Assembly (NCBI RefSeq): GCF_001037495.1
Contig: NZ_KQ089823.1
Span: forward strand, 310,001 to 374,000
DNA: 64,000 bases
Direction of reading: 5' to 3'
Source: Citrobacter sp. MGH106
Lineage (GTDB): Bacteria; Pseudomonadota; Gammaproteobacteria; Enterobacterales; Enterobacteriaceae
The notes under the pieces are model-generated. The model worked only from the letters and a program-made list of their open reading frames with translations, did not search any database and was not told the origin of the DNA. Positions 23,987-33,967 of the stretch are shown one piece after another (the stretch's first letter is position 1; each line of letters opens with the position of its first letter). A program made the translations under genes and the position numbers.

Positions 23987-24262
23987 ATGGCACGCGTAAC
24001 TGTTCAGGACGCTGTAGAGAAAATTGGTAACCGTTTTGACCTGGTACTGGTCGCCGCGCGTCGCGCTCGTCAGATGCAGGTAGGCGGAAAGGATCCGCTC
24101 GTACCGGAAGAAAACGATAAAACTACTGTAATCGCGCTGCGCGAAATCGAAGAAGGTCTGATCAACAACCAGATCCTTGACGTGCGTGAGCGCCAGGAAC
24201 AGCAAGAGCAGGAAGCCGCTGAATTACAAGCCGTTACCGCTATTGCTGAAGGTCGTCGTTAA
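23987..24262 (+). CDS. rpoZ: RNA polymerase omega subunit
   Basis: A 91-residue subunit that wraps the C-terminus of beta-prime, assists polymerase assembly and forms part of a ppGpp site. It begins [20 protein letters not shown] and ends with the glutamine- and glutamate-rich tail characteristic of enterobacterial omega. It lies 54 bases after gmk and 18 bases before spoT, so the ppGpp enzyme and a ppGpp-binding polymerase subunit are co-transcribed. Confidence 0.98.
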
Positions 24263-24280
24263 TCACAAAGCGGGTCGCCC

Positions 24281-26392
24281 TTGTATCTGTTTGAAAGCCT
24301 GAATCAACTGATTCAAAACTACCTGCCGGAAGACCAGATTAAGCGTCTTCGGCAGGCGTATCTCGTTGCACGTGACGCTCACGAGGGCCAGACACGTTCA
24401 AGCGGTGAACCCTATATCACGCACCCGGTTGCGGTGGCCTGCATTCTGGCCGAGATGAAACTCGACTATGAAACGCTAATGGCCGCGCTGCTACATGACG
24501 TGATTGAAGATACTCCTGCCACCTACCAGGACATGGAACAGCTTTTTGGTAAAAGCGTTGCTGAGCTGGTAGAAGGGGTATCAAAGCTTGATAAGCTTAA
24601 GTTTCGCGATAAGAAAGAGGCGCAGGCCGAAAACTTTCGCAAGATGATTATGGCGATGGTGCAGGATATCCGCGTCATTCTCATCAAACTTGCCGACCGT
24701 ACCCACAATATGCGCACGCTGGGCTCATTACGCCCGGATAAGCGTCGCCGCATCGCCCGTGAAACCCTCGAAATCTACAGTCCGCTGGCACACCGTTTAG
24801 GTATTCATCACATTAAAACCGAGCTGGAAGAGCTGGGTTTTGAGGCGCTATACCCGAACCGCTACCGCGTGATTAAAGAAGTGGTTAAAGCCGCTCGCGG
24901 CAACCGCAAAGAGATGATTCAAAAAATCCTCTCTGAAATCGAAGGACGTTTACAGGAGGCAGGCATTCCGTGCCGCGTAAGTGGTCGCGAGAAACACCTG
25001 TACTCTATCTACTGCAAGATGGTACTCAAAGAGCAGCGTTTTCACTCAATCATGGATATCTACGCATTCCGCGTTATCGTCCATGACTCTGATACCTGCT
25101 ATCGCGTACTCGGGCAGATGCACAGCCTGTATAAACCTCGTCCTGGCCGAGTAAAAGATTATATTGCGATTCCGAAAGCGAACGGATATCAGTCTTTACA
25201 CACCTCAATGATCGGCCCGCACGGTGTTCCAGTCGAAGTACAAATTCGTACTGAAGACATGGACCAAATGGCGGAGATGGGGGTTGCTGCACACTGGGCG
25301 TACAAAGAGCACGGTGAAACCAGCACAACGGCACAAATCCGCGCCCAGCGCTGGATGCAGAGCTTGTTGGAACTGCAGCAGAGCGCCGGTAGCTCATTTG
25401 AATTTATTGAAAGCGTCAAATCTGATCTCTTCCCGGATGAGATTTATGTTTTCACGCCGGAAGGGCGCATTGTTGAACTGCCTGCCGGTGCAACGCCTGT
25501 CGACTTCGCTTACGCGGTACACACCGATATCGGCCATGCCTGCGTCGGCGCGCGCGTCGACAGGCAGCCATACCCGCTTTCACAGCCACTCTTTAGCGGT
25601 CAGACCGTTGAAATCATCACTGCACCGGGCGCACGTCCCAATGCGGCATGGCTCAACTTTGTTGTCAGTTCGAAAGCACGCGCCAAAATTCGCCAGTTGC
25701 TGAAAAACCTCAAACGCGATGATTCCGTCAGTCTTGGGCGTCGTCTGCTCAACCATGCCTTAGGCGGTAGCCGTAAGCTGGCTGAGATCCCGCAAGAAAG
25801 TATCCAGCGTGAGCTTGAGCGTATGAAGCTCGCCACGCTTGACGATCTGTTAGCGGAAATCGGACTGGGGAACGCCATGAGCGTTGTGGTGGCAAAAAAC
25901 CTTCAGCAAGGTGAAGTACCGGCGAACGCTCCCGCACAATCCGGTCATGGGCATCTGCCAATTAAAGGCGCAGATGGCGTGCTGATTACCTTCGCGAAAT
26001 GCTGTCGCCCGATTCCTGGCGATCCGATCATTGCCCACGTCAGCCCGGGTAAAGGTCTGGTTATCCACCATGAATCCTGCCGTAACATCCGTGGCTACCA
26101 GAAAGAGCCAGAGAAGTTTATGGCGGTGGAATGGGATAAAGAGACAGAGCAGGAATTCATCACCGAAATTAAGGTGGACATGTTTAACCACCAGGGTGCA
26201 CTGGCTAACCTGACGGCGGCAATCAACACAACCACCTCTAATATTCAGAGTCTGAATACCGAAGAGAAAGATGGTCGCGTCTACAGCGCCTTTATTCGCC
26301 TGACCGCACGCGATCGTGTGCACCTGGCAAATATCATGCGCAAAATCCGTGTTATGCCGGACGTGATAAAAGTCACCCGTAACCGAAACTAG
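24281..26392 (+). CDS. spoT: bifunctional (p)ppGpp synthetase/hydrolase
   Basis: A 703-residue RelA/SpoT homologue that mainly hydrolyses (p)ppGpp. Domain order is HD hydrolase (about 20-190, with LLHDVIEDT placing His72 and Asp73), synthetase-like domain (about 230-360, with GRVKDYIAIPKANGYQSLHT), TGS (about 385-450, IYVFTPEGRIVELPAGATPVDFAY), a helical/zinc-finger region with CCRPIPGD, and a C-terminal ACT domain (from about 627). Translation starts at TTG (24281), the start also used in E. coli. It lies between rpoZ and trmH. Confidence 0.97.
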   Translation: MYLFESLNQLIQNYLPEDQIKRLRQAYLVARDAHEGQTRSSGEPYITHPVAVACILAEMKLDYETLMAALLHDVIEDTPATYQDMEQLFGKSVAELVEGVSKLDKLKFRDKKEAQAENFRKMIMAMVQDIRVILIKLADRTHNMRTLGSLRPDKRRRIARETLEIYSPLAHRLGIHHIKTELEELGFEALYPNRYRVIKEVVKAARGNRKEMIQKILSEIEGRLQEAGIPCRVSGREKHLYSIYCKMVLKEQRFHSIMDIYAFRVIVHDSDTCYRVLGQMHSLYKPRPGRVKDYIAIPKANGYQSLHTSMIGPHGVPVEVQIRTEDMDQMAEMGVAAHWAYKEHGETSTTAQIRAQRWMQSLLELQQSAGSSFEFIESVKSDLFPDEIYVFTPEGRIVELPAGATPVDFAYAVHTDIGHACVGARVDRQPYPLSQPLFSGQTVEIITAPGARPNAAWLNFVVSSKARAKIRQLLKNLKRDDSVSLGRRLLNHALGGSRKLAEIPQESIQRELERMKLATLDDLLAEIGLGNAMSVVVAKNLQQGEVPANAPAQSGHGHLPIKGADGVLITFAKCCRPIPGDPIIAHVSPGKGLVIHHESCRNIRGYQKEPEKFMAVEWDKETEQEFITEIKVDMFNHQGALANLTAAINTTTSNIQSLNTEEKDGRVYSAFIRLTARDRVHLANIMRKIRVMPDVIKVTRNRN

Positions 26393-26396
26393 TTTT

Positions 26397-27086
26397 ATGA
26401 ATAAACAACGTTATGCTCGAATCTGCGAGATGCTCGCCAGGCGTCAGCCTGATCTGACCGTCTGCATGGAGCAGGTCCATAAACCTCATAACGTTTCTGC
26501 GATCATTCGAACCGCAGATGCAGTCGGCGTACATGAAGTTCACGCTGTCTGGCCAGGGAGCCGTATGCGCACCATGGCCTCTTCTGCTGCAGGCAGCAAC
26601 AGTTGGGTACAGGTTAAGACCCACCGCACGATTGGCGATGCGGTAACGCATTTAAAAAGCCAGGGCATGCAGGTTCTGGCGACGCACCTCTCTGATAAAG
26701 CCGTCGATTTCCGCGAGATTGATTACACGCGTCCTACCTGCATCCTGATGGGTCAGGAGAAAACCGGTATTACTCAGGAAGCGCTGGCTCTGGCGGATCA
26801 GGACATCATCATTCCTATGACCGGCATGGTACAGTCGCTGAATGTCTCAGTCGCCTCCGCGCTTATTCTGTACGAAGCACAGCGCCAGCGACAAAACGCC
26901 GGGATGTACCTGCGAGAGAACAGCATGCTGCCGGAAGATGAACAGCAGCGGTTGCTGTTTGAAGGCGGCTATCCGGTGCTGGCAAACGTTGCTAAGCGCA
27001 AAGGTCTTCCCTATCCCCACGTCAATTCGCAGGGCGAAATTGAAGCCGATGCAACGTGGTGGGCCACTATGCAATCTGCGAGATAA
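26397..27086 (+). CDS. trmH: tRNA (guanosine-18-2'-O)-methyltransferase
   Basis: A 229-residue SPOUT-class methyltransferase that methylates the ribose of G18 in the D-loop of tRNA using SAM. The knotted cofactor site is formed by ILMGQEKTGIT and IIIPMTGMVQSLNVSVASA, and VHKPHNVSAIIRTADAVG is motif 1. Length equals E. coli TrmH. ATG lies 4 bases after the spoT stop, and recG begins 5 bases after its own stop. Confidence 0.97.
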   Translation: MNKQRYARICEMLARRQPDLTVCMEQVHKPHNVSAIIRTADAVGVHEVHAVWPGSRMRTMASSAAGSNSWVQVKTHRTIGDAVTHLKSQGMQVLATHLSDKAVDFREIDYTRPTCILMGQEKTGITQEALALADQDIIIPMTGMVQSLNVSVASALILYEAQRQRQNAGMYLRENSMLPEDEQQRLLFEGGYPVLANVAKRKGLPYPHVNSQGEIEADATWWATMQSAR

Positions 27087-27091
27087 ACGCG

Positions 27092-29173
27092 ATGAAAGGC
27101 CGTTTACTGGATGCTATTCCACTCAACTCTCTGACGGGCGTTGGCGCAGCGCAAAGCAGTAAACTGGCGAAAATCGGCCTGCACACCGTGCAGGATCTTC
27201 TCTTACACCTTCCCCTGCGCTACGAAGACCGCACGCATCTGTATCCAATTGGCGAACTGCTGCCTGGCGTATATGCGACCGTAGAAGGCGAAGTGCTGAA
27301 CTGCAACATCACCTTTGGCGGCCGCCGAATGATGACCTGCCAGATAAGCGATGGCTCCGGCATTCTGACAATGCGCTTTTTCAACTTCAGCGCAGCAATG
27401 AAAAACAGCCTTGCGACAGGAAGACGGGTGCTGGCCTATGGCGAAGCCAGGCGCGGGAAATACGGCGCAGAGATGATCCACCCGGAATATCGCGTGCAGG
27501 GAGATCTCAGCACACCGGAACTCCAGGAAACACTCACGCCTGTTTATCCGACCACTGAAGGTGTAAAACAGGCAACACTGCGCAAACTGACCGATCAGGC
27601 TCTGGATTTGCTTGATACCTGTGCCATTGCCGAACTGCTGCCGCCAGATTTATTACAGGGTTTGATGAGCCTGCCAGAAGCTTTACGCACGCTGCACCGC
27701 CCGCCGCCATCACTACAGCTCAGCGACCTTGAAACGGGGCAACACCCGGCGCAGCGACGTCTGATCCTTGAAGAGCTACTAGCGCATAACCTCAGCATGC
27801 TGGCATTACGCGCAGGCGCTCAGCGCTTTCATGCTCAGCCTCTCAGTGCCAATGATACCCTGAAAAACCAGCTACTGGCCGCGCTGCCATTTAAACCTAC
27901 CGGCGCACAGGCTCGCGTAGTGGCTGAGATCGAACGCGACATGGCGCTGGATGTCCCGATGATGCGTCTGGTTCAGGGCGATGTCGGTTCCGGTAAAACT
28001 CTTGTCGCCGCACTCGCGGCGCTAAGGGCTATCGCACATGGCAAGCAGGTAGCGCTCATGGCACCAACCGAACTTCTGGCCGAACAGCACGCGAATAACT
28101 TCCGTAACTGGTTTGCGCCATTGGGTGTTGAGGTGGGCTGGCTGGCGGGTAAGCAGAAAGGTAAAGCGCGTCTTGCGCAACAGGAAGCTATCGCCAGCGG
28201 ACAGGTGCAGATGATTGTCGGCACTCATGCGATTTTCCAGGAGCAGGTGCAGTTCAACGGTCTGGCGCTGGTTATCATCGACGAACAACACCGCTTTGGC
28301 GTTCACCAGCGTCTGGCGCTGTGGGAAAAAGGTCAACAGCAGGGTTTTCACCCGCACCAGTTGATCATGACCGCTACCCCGATCCCCCGTACGCTGGCAA
28401 TGACCGCCTATGCCGATCTCGATACCTCGGTGATTGACGAACTGCCTCCGGGCCGTACACCAGTCACTACTGTCGCCATCCCGGATACCCGTCGCAGCGA
28501 CATTATTGACCGCGTGCGTAACGCCTGCACTCACGAAGGGCGTCAGGCATACTGGGTCTGCACGCTCATTGAAGAGTCTGATTTACTGGAAGCACAGGCT
28601 GCGGAAGCCACGTGGGAAGAACTTAAACTCGGCCTGCCAGAACTCAATATTGGCCTGGTACATGGGCGAATGAAACCTGCAGAGAAACAATCGGTGATGG
28701 CCGCCTTCAAACAGGGTGAACTGCATCTGCTGGTCGCCACCACGGTGATTGAAGTTGGCGTGGACGTGCCAAACGCCAGCCTGATGATTATCGAAAACCC
28801 GGAGCGCTTAGGCCTGGCCCAGTTGCACCAGCTTCGTGGCCGCGTAGGCCGTGGCGCGGTGGCCTCTCACTGTGTGCTGCTCTACAAATCGCCGCTTTCA
28901 AAAACTGCTCAGAAGCGTCTGCAAGTGTTGCGGGACAGCAACGACGGATTCGTTATTGCGCAAAAAGATTTGGAGATCCGCGGCCCGGGCGAATTGTTAG
29001 GAACGCGTCAGACCGGAACTGCAGAATTCAAAGTGGCGGATTTGCTGCGCGATCAGGCGATTATTCCGGAAGTTCAGCGCATTGCCCGTCACATTCATGA
29101 ACGTTATCCACAACAGGCGATGGCGCTGATAGAGCGCTGGATGCCGGAAACAGAGCGCTACTCCAACGCATAA
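27092..29173 (+). CDS. recG: ATP-dependent DNA helicase, branch migration
   Basis: A 693-residue helicase that reverses stalled forks and remodels R-loops and Holliday junctions. An N-terminal wedge (OB) domain binds the junction. The SF2 motor has Walker A GDVGSGKT (about residue 300), DEQHRFG as the DExH box, TATPIPRTLAM and HQLRGRVGRG, with the TRG C-terminal region RGPGELLGTRQTG. Start MKGRLLDAIPLNSL at 27092 gives the E. coli length; a start 36 bases earlier overlaps trmH. Last gene of the gmk operon. Confidence 0.97.
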   Translation: MKGRLLDAIPLNSLTGVGAAQSSKLAKIGLHTVQDLLLHLPLRYEDRTHLYPIGELLPGVYATVEGEVLNCNITFGGRRMMTCQISDGSGILTMRFFNFSAAMKNSLATGRRVLAYGEARRGKYGAEMIHPEYRVQGDLSTPELQETLTPVYPTTEGVKQATLRKLTDQALDLLDTCAIAELLPPDLLQGLMSLPEALRTLHRPPPSLQLSDLETGQHPAQRRLILEELLAHNLSMLALRAGAQRFHAQPLSANDTLKNQLLAALPFKPTGAQARVVAEIERDMALDVPMMRLVQGDVGSGKTLVAALAALRAIAHGKQVALMAPTELLAEQHANNFRNWFAPLGVEVGWLAGKQKGKARLAQQEAIASGQVQMIVGTHAIFQEQVQFNGLALVIIDEQHRFGVHQRLALWEKGQQQGFHPHQLIMTATPIPRTLAMTAYADLDTSVIDELPPGRTPVTTVAIPDTRRSDIIDRVRNACTHEGRQAYWVCTLIEESDLLEAQAAEATWEELKLGLPELNIGLVHGRMKPAEKQSVMAAFKQGELHLLVATTVIEVGVDVPNASLMIIENPERLGLAQLHQLRGRVGRGAVASHCVLLYKSPLSKTAQKRLQVLRDSNDGFVIAQKDLEIRGPGELLGTRQTGTAEFKVADLLRDQAIIPEVQRIARHIHERYPQQAMALIERWMPETERYSNA

Positions 29174-29221
29174 CAGATCAAGATCAATAGCGGCGGCGGT
29201 TATCACACCGCCGCACAGCCT

Positions 29222-30427
29222 TTATTGCGCAAAAATCGGCAACAGTAGATACAGCTTAATCACCAGCGCGTTGACAATATCGATAAAGAACGCCCCCACC
29301 ATTGGCACCACCAAAAATGCCATATGCGACGGACCAAAACGCTCAGTAATCGCCTGCATATTAGCAATCGCCGTCGGCGTCGCGCCAAGGCCAAAACCAC
29401 AGTGTCCTGCCGCCAGCACCGCTGCATCATAGTTCTTACCCATCATGCGCCAGGTCACGAATACAGCGTACAGCGCCATGAAAATGGTTTGTACAACGAG
29501 GATAGCCAGCATCGGCAGTGCCAGTGAAGCCAGCTCCCACAGTTTCAGGCTCATCAACGCCATCGCGAGGAATAGCGACAGGCTAACGTTACCCAACACC
29601 GAAACCGCACGCTCAAATACCCGATAAAAGCCCATTAACGCCAGGCCATTGCTGAGGATCACCCCCACAAACAGCACGCAAACAAAAGTCGGAAGTTCCA
29701 GTACCGTTCCCACCAGCAATTGCGCAACGATTTTTCCGACCGTCAGACAGATAGCAATCAGCGCGATGGTTTCAATCAGCACCAGAGAGGTGATTATGCG
29801 CCCGACATCCGGTTTTTCAAACGCGGTCGGAACCGCCTGATCGTCCGGCATACCGTCCGGCGTCGTGGAGTGCTTTACCAGATAGCGCGCCACCGGACCA
29901 CCAATCAGTCCGCCCAACACCAGGCCAAACGTTGCGCACGCCATCGCCACTTCGGTGGCATTGGTGAAACCATAGCGTTCAATAAACAGTTTGCTCCACG
30001 CAGCTCCTGTGCCGTGGCCGCCAGAGAGCGTTATCGAACCGGCAATCAGCCCCATCAGCGGGTCAAGGCCGAGCAGACTTGCCATCCCAATACCAATGGC
30101 GTTCTGCATCAATAGCAAACCTACCACCACAATCAGAAATATTCCCACCACGCGCCCACCGGCTCGCAGGCTGGCGATATTGGCGTTCAGGCCGATAGTC
30201 GCAAAGAACGCCAGCATCAGCGGATCGCGCAGCGTCATATCAAAATTGACTTCCCAGCCCATACTTTTTTTCAGTACCAACAGCGCGATCGCCACCAGCA
30301 ATCCACCCGCTACAGGTTCGGGAATGGTGTATTTCTTCAGGAAGGGAACAGACTGGACGAGCTTGCGCCCCAGCAGCAACACCAGGGTTGCAGCAACCAG
30401 TGTTGATAAAGTATCGAGGTAAAACAT
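29222..30427 (-). CDS. gltS: sodium/glutamate symporter
   Basis: A 401-residue ESS-family inner-membrane carrier taking up glutamate with sodium. Two inverted repeats of about five membrane spans each carry the re-entrant glycine-rich loops ITLSGGHGTGAAW and AGHCGFGLGATPTAIAN, the substrate and sodium signature. The start MFYLDTLSTLVAATL at 30427 matches E. coli; an upstream extension of 11 codons is not conserved. Convergent with recG and divergent from xanP. Confidence 0.97.
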   Translation of the reverse strand: MFYLDTLSTLVAATLVLLLGRKLVQSVPFLKKYTIPEPVAGGLLVAIALLVLKKSMGWEVNFDMTLRDPLMLAFFATIGLNANIASLRAGGRVVGIFLIVVVGLLLMQNAIGIGMASLLGLDPLMGLIAGSITLSGGHGTGAAWSKLFIERYGFTNATEVAMACATFGLVLGGLIGGPVARYLVKHSTTPDGMPDDQAVPTAFEKPDVGRIITSLVLIETIALIAICLTVGKIVAQLLVGTVLELPTFVCVLFVGVILSNGLALMGFYRVFERAVSVLGNVSLSLFLAMALMSLKLWELASLALPMLAILVVQTIFMALYAVFVTWRMMGKNYDAAVLAAGHCGFGLGATPTAIANMQAITERFGPSHMAFLVVPMVGAFFIDIVNALVIKLYLLLPIFAQ

Positions 30428-30586
30428 ATACAGCTCCATTAGTGCGTTTAGCACAGTCACGCACGATGCATTCCAGATCGATTTTTAGCTCTTAATGAGT
30501 TATCGGGGTGGATTTTAAGCAGAAAATGATGAAAAGTTATATAAAAATGTTTGTTTATCCGTTTTAAATATTAGCAATAGTTACTG

Positions 30587-30598
30587 GCAAACGTTTGC
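30587..30598. promoter_or_regulatory. PurR-type operator upstream of xanP
   Basis: GCAAACGTTTGC is a perfect 12-base palindrome containing the core of the PurR consensus (ACGCAAACGTTTNCNT), 55 bases before the xanP start. A purine-repressor site in front of a xanthine transporter makes biological sense, but repression is inferred. Confidence 0.65.
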
Positions 30599-30652
30599 TT
30601 TTACGCCCTGGTCAGATAAAATCACCGCTTTTCCACCATGGGATTGCCTCTG

Positions 30653-32044
30653 ATGTCCGTTAACGCCGTAGAGTCAGCAAATGCGCAACCGGTTGCGCAG
30701 ACTCACAACAGTGAACTGATTTACCGTCTTGAAGATCGCCCTCCGCTAGCCCAGACCCTGTTTGCCGCCTGTCAGCACCTGCTGGCGATGTTCGTCGCGG
30801 TTATCACGCCTGCCCTGCTCATCTGCCAGGCGCTCGGTTTACCGGCTCAGGATACTCAACACATTATCAGTATGTCGCTGTTCGCATCCGGCGTAGCTTC
30901 CATCATTCAGATTAAAGCCTGGGGGCCAGTTGGCTCGGGGCTGTTATCCATTCAGGGCACCAGCTTTAACTTTGTTGCGCCGCTGATTATGGGCGGCACG
31001 GCGCTGAAAACCGGTGGTGCCGATGTCCCTACTATGATGGCTGCGCTGTTTGGCACTTTAATGCTGGCAAGCTGCACTGAAATGGTTATCTCTCGTGTAC
31101 TGCATCTGGCGCGCCGTATTATTACCCCGCTGGTCTCAGGCGTGGTGGTGATGATCATCGGCTTGTCGCTGATTCAGGTCGGCCTGACATCGATTGGTGG
31201 CGGCTACGCGGCGATGAGTGATAACACCTTTGGCGCACCGAAGAATTTGATGCTGGCAGGTGTCGTACTGGCACTCATTATCATTCTGAATCGCCAGCGC
31301 AACCCATACCTGCGCGTTGCGTCACTGGTGATTGCGATGGCCGCGGGCTACCTGCTGGCCTGGTTTATGGACATGCTGCCGCAAAATACCGCACCGGTAA
31401 GCCAGGACCTCATCATGGTGCCAACACCGCTGTACTATGGTCTGGGTATCGACTGGAACCTACTGCTGCCGCTGATGCTGGTCTTTATGATCACTTCGCT
31501 GGAAACCATCGGTGATATTACGGCCACGTCCGATGTCTCCGAACAACCCGTCTCCGGCCCGCTGTATATGAAGCGTCTGAAAGGTGGCGTACTGGCTAAC
31601 GGTCTGAACTCATTTGTCTCCGCCGTATTCAACACCTTCCCGAACTCCTGCTTCGGGCAGAACAACGGGGTCATCCAGTTAACCGGCGTCGCCAGCCGCT
31701 ATGTCGGCTTTGTAGTCGCGCTGATGCTGATCGCACTGGGCCTGTTCCCGGCGGTAAGTGGTTTTGTGCAGCACATTCCAGAACCCGTTTTGGGCGGCGC
31801 TACGCTGGTCATGTTTGGTACCATCGCAGCATCCGGGGTACGCATTGTTTCACGCGAGCCGTTGAATCGCCGCGCCATTCTGATTATCGCGTTGTCGCTG
31901 GCGGTCGGTCTTGGCGTCTCCCAGCAGCCGCTGATCCTGCAGTTTGCTCCTGACTGGGTGAAAAACTTACTCTCCTCCGGCATTGCCGCTGGCGGTATTA
32001 CCGCTATCGTCCTGAACCTGATTTTCCCGCCAGAGAAAGCCTAA
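30653..32044 (+). CDS. xanP: xanthine permease
   Basis: A 463-residue NCS2/nucleobase-ascorbate family transporter that imports xanthine with protons. It has about 14 hydrophobic segments, the QAL/QH motif region [18 protein letters not shown], the [14 protein letters not shown] segment with the key Glu, and the NAT signature [10 protein letters not shown]. Start [14 protein letters not shown] at 30653 gives the E. coli length. A PurR-like palindrome lies upstream. A perfect inverted repeat follows its stop. Confidence 0.96.
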   Translation: MSVNAVESANAQPVAQTHNSELIYRLEDRPPLAQTLFAACQHLLAMFVAVITPALLICQALGLPAQDTQHIISMSLFASGVASIIQIKAWGPVGSGLLSIQGTSFNFVAPLIMGGTALKTGGADVPTMMAALFGTLMLASCTEMVISRVLHLARRIITPLVSGVVVMIIGLSLIQVGLTSIGGGYAAMSDNTFGAPKNLMLAGVVLALIIILNRQRNPYLRVASLVIAMAAGYLLAWFMDMLPQNTAPVSQDLIMVPTPLYYGLGIDWNLLLPLMLVFMITSLETIGDITATSDVSEQPVSGPLYMKRLKGGVLANGLNSFVSAVFNTFPNSCFGQNNGVIQLTGVASRYVGFVVALMLIALGLFPAVSGFVQHIPEPVLGGATLVMFGTIAASGVRIVSREPLNRRAILIIALSLAVGLGVSQQPLILQFAPDWVKNLLSSGIAAGGITAIVLNLIFPPEKA

Positions 32045-32051
32045 GCGAAGT

Positions 32052-32078
32052 GCGGCGTTGATTCAGAATCAACGCCGC
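32052..32078. terminator. 13-bp inverted repeat after xanP
   Basis: GCGGCGTTGATTC and GAATCAACGCCGC flank a single A, seven bases after the xanP stop. The hairpin is strong but the following sequence (TGTAACGCTCTTTC) has only a weak T run, so it may stabilise the mRNA end rather than terminate fully. Confidence 0.6.
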
Positions 32079-32165
32079 TGTAACGCTCTTTCACCATTCC
32101 CGCCTTGAGCATTGCGCATAAATCGTGCATAACTTGACTATGTGCACTTCGCGGGATGGAAGACC

Positions 32166-33875
32166 ATGAAATTTATTGGAAAGCTGCTTCTTTACGTGCT
32201 GATCGCTTTTGCAGTGGTGATCCTCGGCCTTTATTTTCTACTGCAAACCCGCTGGGGCGCAGAGCATGTCAGCGCCTGGGTATCGGAGAATAGCAGCTAC
32301 CACCTGACTTTTGATGCCATCGATCACCGGTTTTCCGCACCCTCCCACATTCTGTTGGAAAACGTCACCTTTGGCCGGGACGGGCAGCCTTCCACTCTGG
32401 TCGCAAAAATGGTCGATATTGGGCTGAGTAGCCGTCAAATCACCGATCCATTGCACGTTGACACCATTCTTTTGCAAAACGGTACGCTCAATCTTTCCCA
32501 GCAAACTGCGCCGCTTCCATTTCAGGCCGATCGCCTGCAATTGCAGGATATGGCGCTTAACAGCCCCGGCAGTGCGTGGAACCTGAGCGCCCAGCGCGTG
32601 AACGGTGGCGTTATCCCCTGGAGTCCTGAGGCAGGTAAAATTCTCGGCAACAAGGCGCAAATCCAGCTCAGCGCCAGCTCGTTGACGCTGAACGATGTTC
32701 CCACCACTAACGTGCTGATTGAAGGCAGTATCGACCATGAACGGGTGACGTTAAGCAACATTGGTGCAGATGTGGCACGCGGTGCATTAACCGGTGTGGC
32801 ACAGCGGAATGCCGACGGCAGTTGGGTAGTGGAGAATCTGCGTCTGAATGATATCCGACTACAGAGCGATAAATCACTGGCCGATTTTTTCGCGCCGTTA
32901 ACCACCATTCCTTCTCTGCAAATAGGTCGCCTTGAGGTGACGGATGCCCGTCTGCAGGGCCCTGACTGGGCGGTAACGGATCTCGACCTTAGCTTGCGCA
33001 ACATGACCTTCAGCAAGGACGACTGGCAGACACAGGAAGGTAAACTGTCGATGAACGCCAGTGAGTTCATCTACGGTTCACTGCACTTCTACGATCCTAT
33101 TCTGAACGCCGAGTTCTCACCGCAAGGCATTGCACTTCGCCAGTTCACAACCCGCTGGGAAGGCGGCATGGTCAGAACGTCCGGCAACTGGCTGCGCAAC
33201 AACAAAGCGCTGATCCTCGACGATGCCGCGATTGCCGGGCTGGAATACACGCTTCCGGAAAACTGGAAGCAGCAGTGGATGAAACCGCTGCCAGCCTGGT
33301 TGAACAGCCTGACCCTGAAGAAATTCAGCGCCAGCCGTAACCTGGTGATTGATATCGATCCAGCGTTCCCGTGGCAACTTACCGCGCTGGATGGCTACGG
33401 CGCTAACCTGGGGCTGGTGCAAAACAATCAATGGGGGATCTGGAGCGGTAATGCCACGCTCAATGCCGCTGCTGCTACATTCAACCGCACCGACGTTCGC
33501 CGTCCTTCGCTGGCACTCACAGCGAACAGCAGCACGGTTAACATCAGCGAGCTAAGCGCGTATACCGAGAAAGGGCTGCTGGAAGCCACCGCCAGCATCT
33601 CGCAGCTACCACAGCGCCAGACAAAAGTCAGCCTGAACGGGCGCGGTGTACCAATGACTATCCTGCAACAGTGGGGTTGGCCTGCACTGCCGCTTTCCGG
33701 TGACGGCAACATCCAGCTTATCGCCAGCGGTAACATTCTGGCAGATGCACCGTTGAAGCCAACAGTGAACGGTCAGTTGCATGCGGTGAATGCGCAACAA
33801 CAACAGATGACGCAAACCATGCAGGCAGGCGTCGTGTCTGGCGGGGAAGTCACGTCCCCGTCGCCTGCGCAATAA
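32166..33875 (+). CDS. yicH: AsmA family protein YicH
   Basis: A 569-residue AsmA-like protein: a single N-terminal membrane helix (about residues 5-26, LLLYVLIAFAVVILGLYFLL) followed by a large periplasmic region of repeating beta-strand segments. AsmA-like proteins resemble bridge-type lipid transfer proteins and are thought to move phospholipid across the periplasm; YicH itself is little studied. Start MKFIGKLLLYVLI at 32166 matches E. coli; an 8-codon longer start exists. It is followed in K-12 by yicI but here by a sugar operon on the other strand. Confidence 0.93.
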   Translation: MKFIGKLLLYVLIAFAVVILGLYFLLQTRWGAEHVSAWVSENSSYHLTFDAIDHRFSAPSHILLENVTFGRDGQPSTLVAKMVDIGLSSRQITDPLHVDTILLQNGTLNLSQQTAPLPFQADRLQLQDMALNSPGSAWNLSAQRVNGGVIPWSPEAGKILGNKAQIQLSASSLTLNDVPTTNVLIEGSIDHERVTLSNIGADVARGALTGVAQRNADGSWVVENLRLNDIRLQSDKSLADFFAPLTTIPSLQIGRLEVTDARLQGPDWAVTDLDLSLRNMTFSKDDWQTQEGKLSMNASEFIYGSLHFYDPILNAEFSPQGIALRQFTTRWEGGMVRTSGNWLRNNKALILDDAAIAGLEYTLPENWKQQWMKPLPAWLNSLTLKKFSASRNLVIDIDPAFPWQLTALDGYGANLGLVQNNQWGIWSGNATLNAAAATFNRTDVRRPSLALTANSSTVNISELSAYTEKGLLEATASISQLPQRQTKVSLNGRGVPMTILQQWGWPALPLSGDGNIQLIASGNILADAPLKPTVNGQLHAVNAQQQQMTQTMQAGVVSGGEVTSPSPAQ

Positions 33876-33884
33876 AACCAGATT

Positions 33885-33911
33885 GCCCGGTGGCGTTTGC
33901 GCTTACCGGGC
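33885..33911. repeat. REP-like palindrome after yicH
   Basis: GCCCGGTGGCG and GCTTACCGGGC form an imperfect REP-type hairpin between the convergent yicH and isomerase genes. It may also act as a transcription end for either side. Confidence 0.65.
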
Positions 33912-33967
33912 CTGCGATTTTGCCTCCTTGCCAGCCGAATAAGACCAAGCCACCATCCGGTGACGGG

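Noticed and set aside
28022-28534. Minus-strand frames of 100-170 codons opposite recG, spoT, yicH, yicC and similar genes
   Set aside because: They are antisense shadows of well-identified conserved genes.
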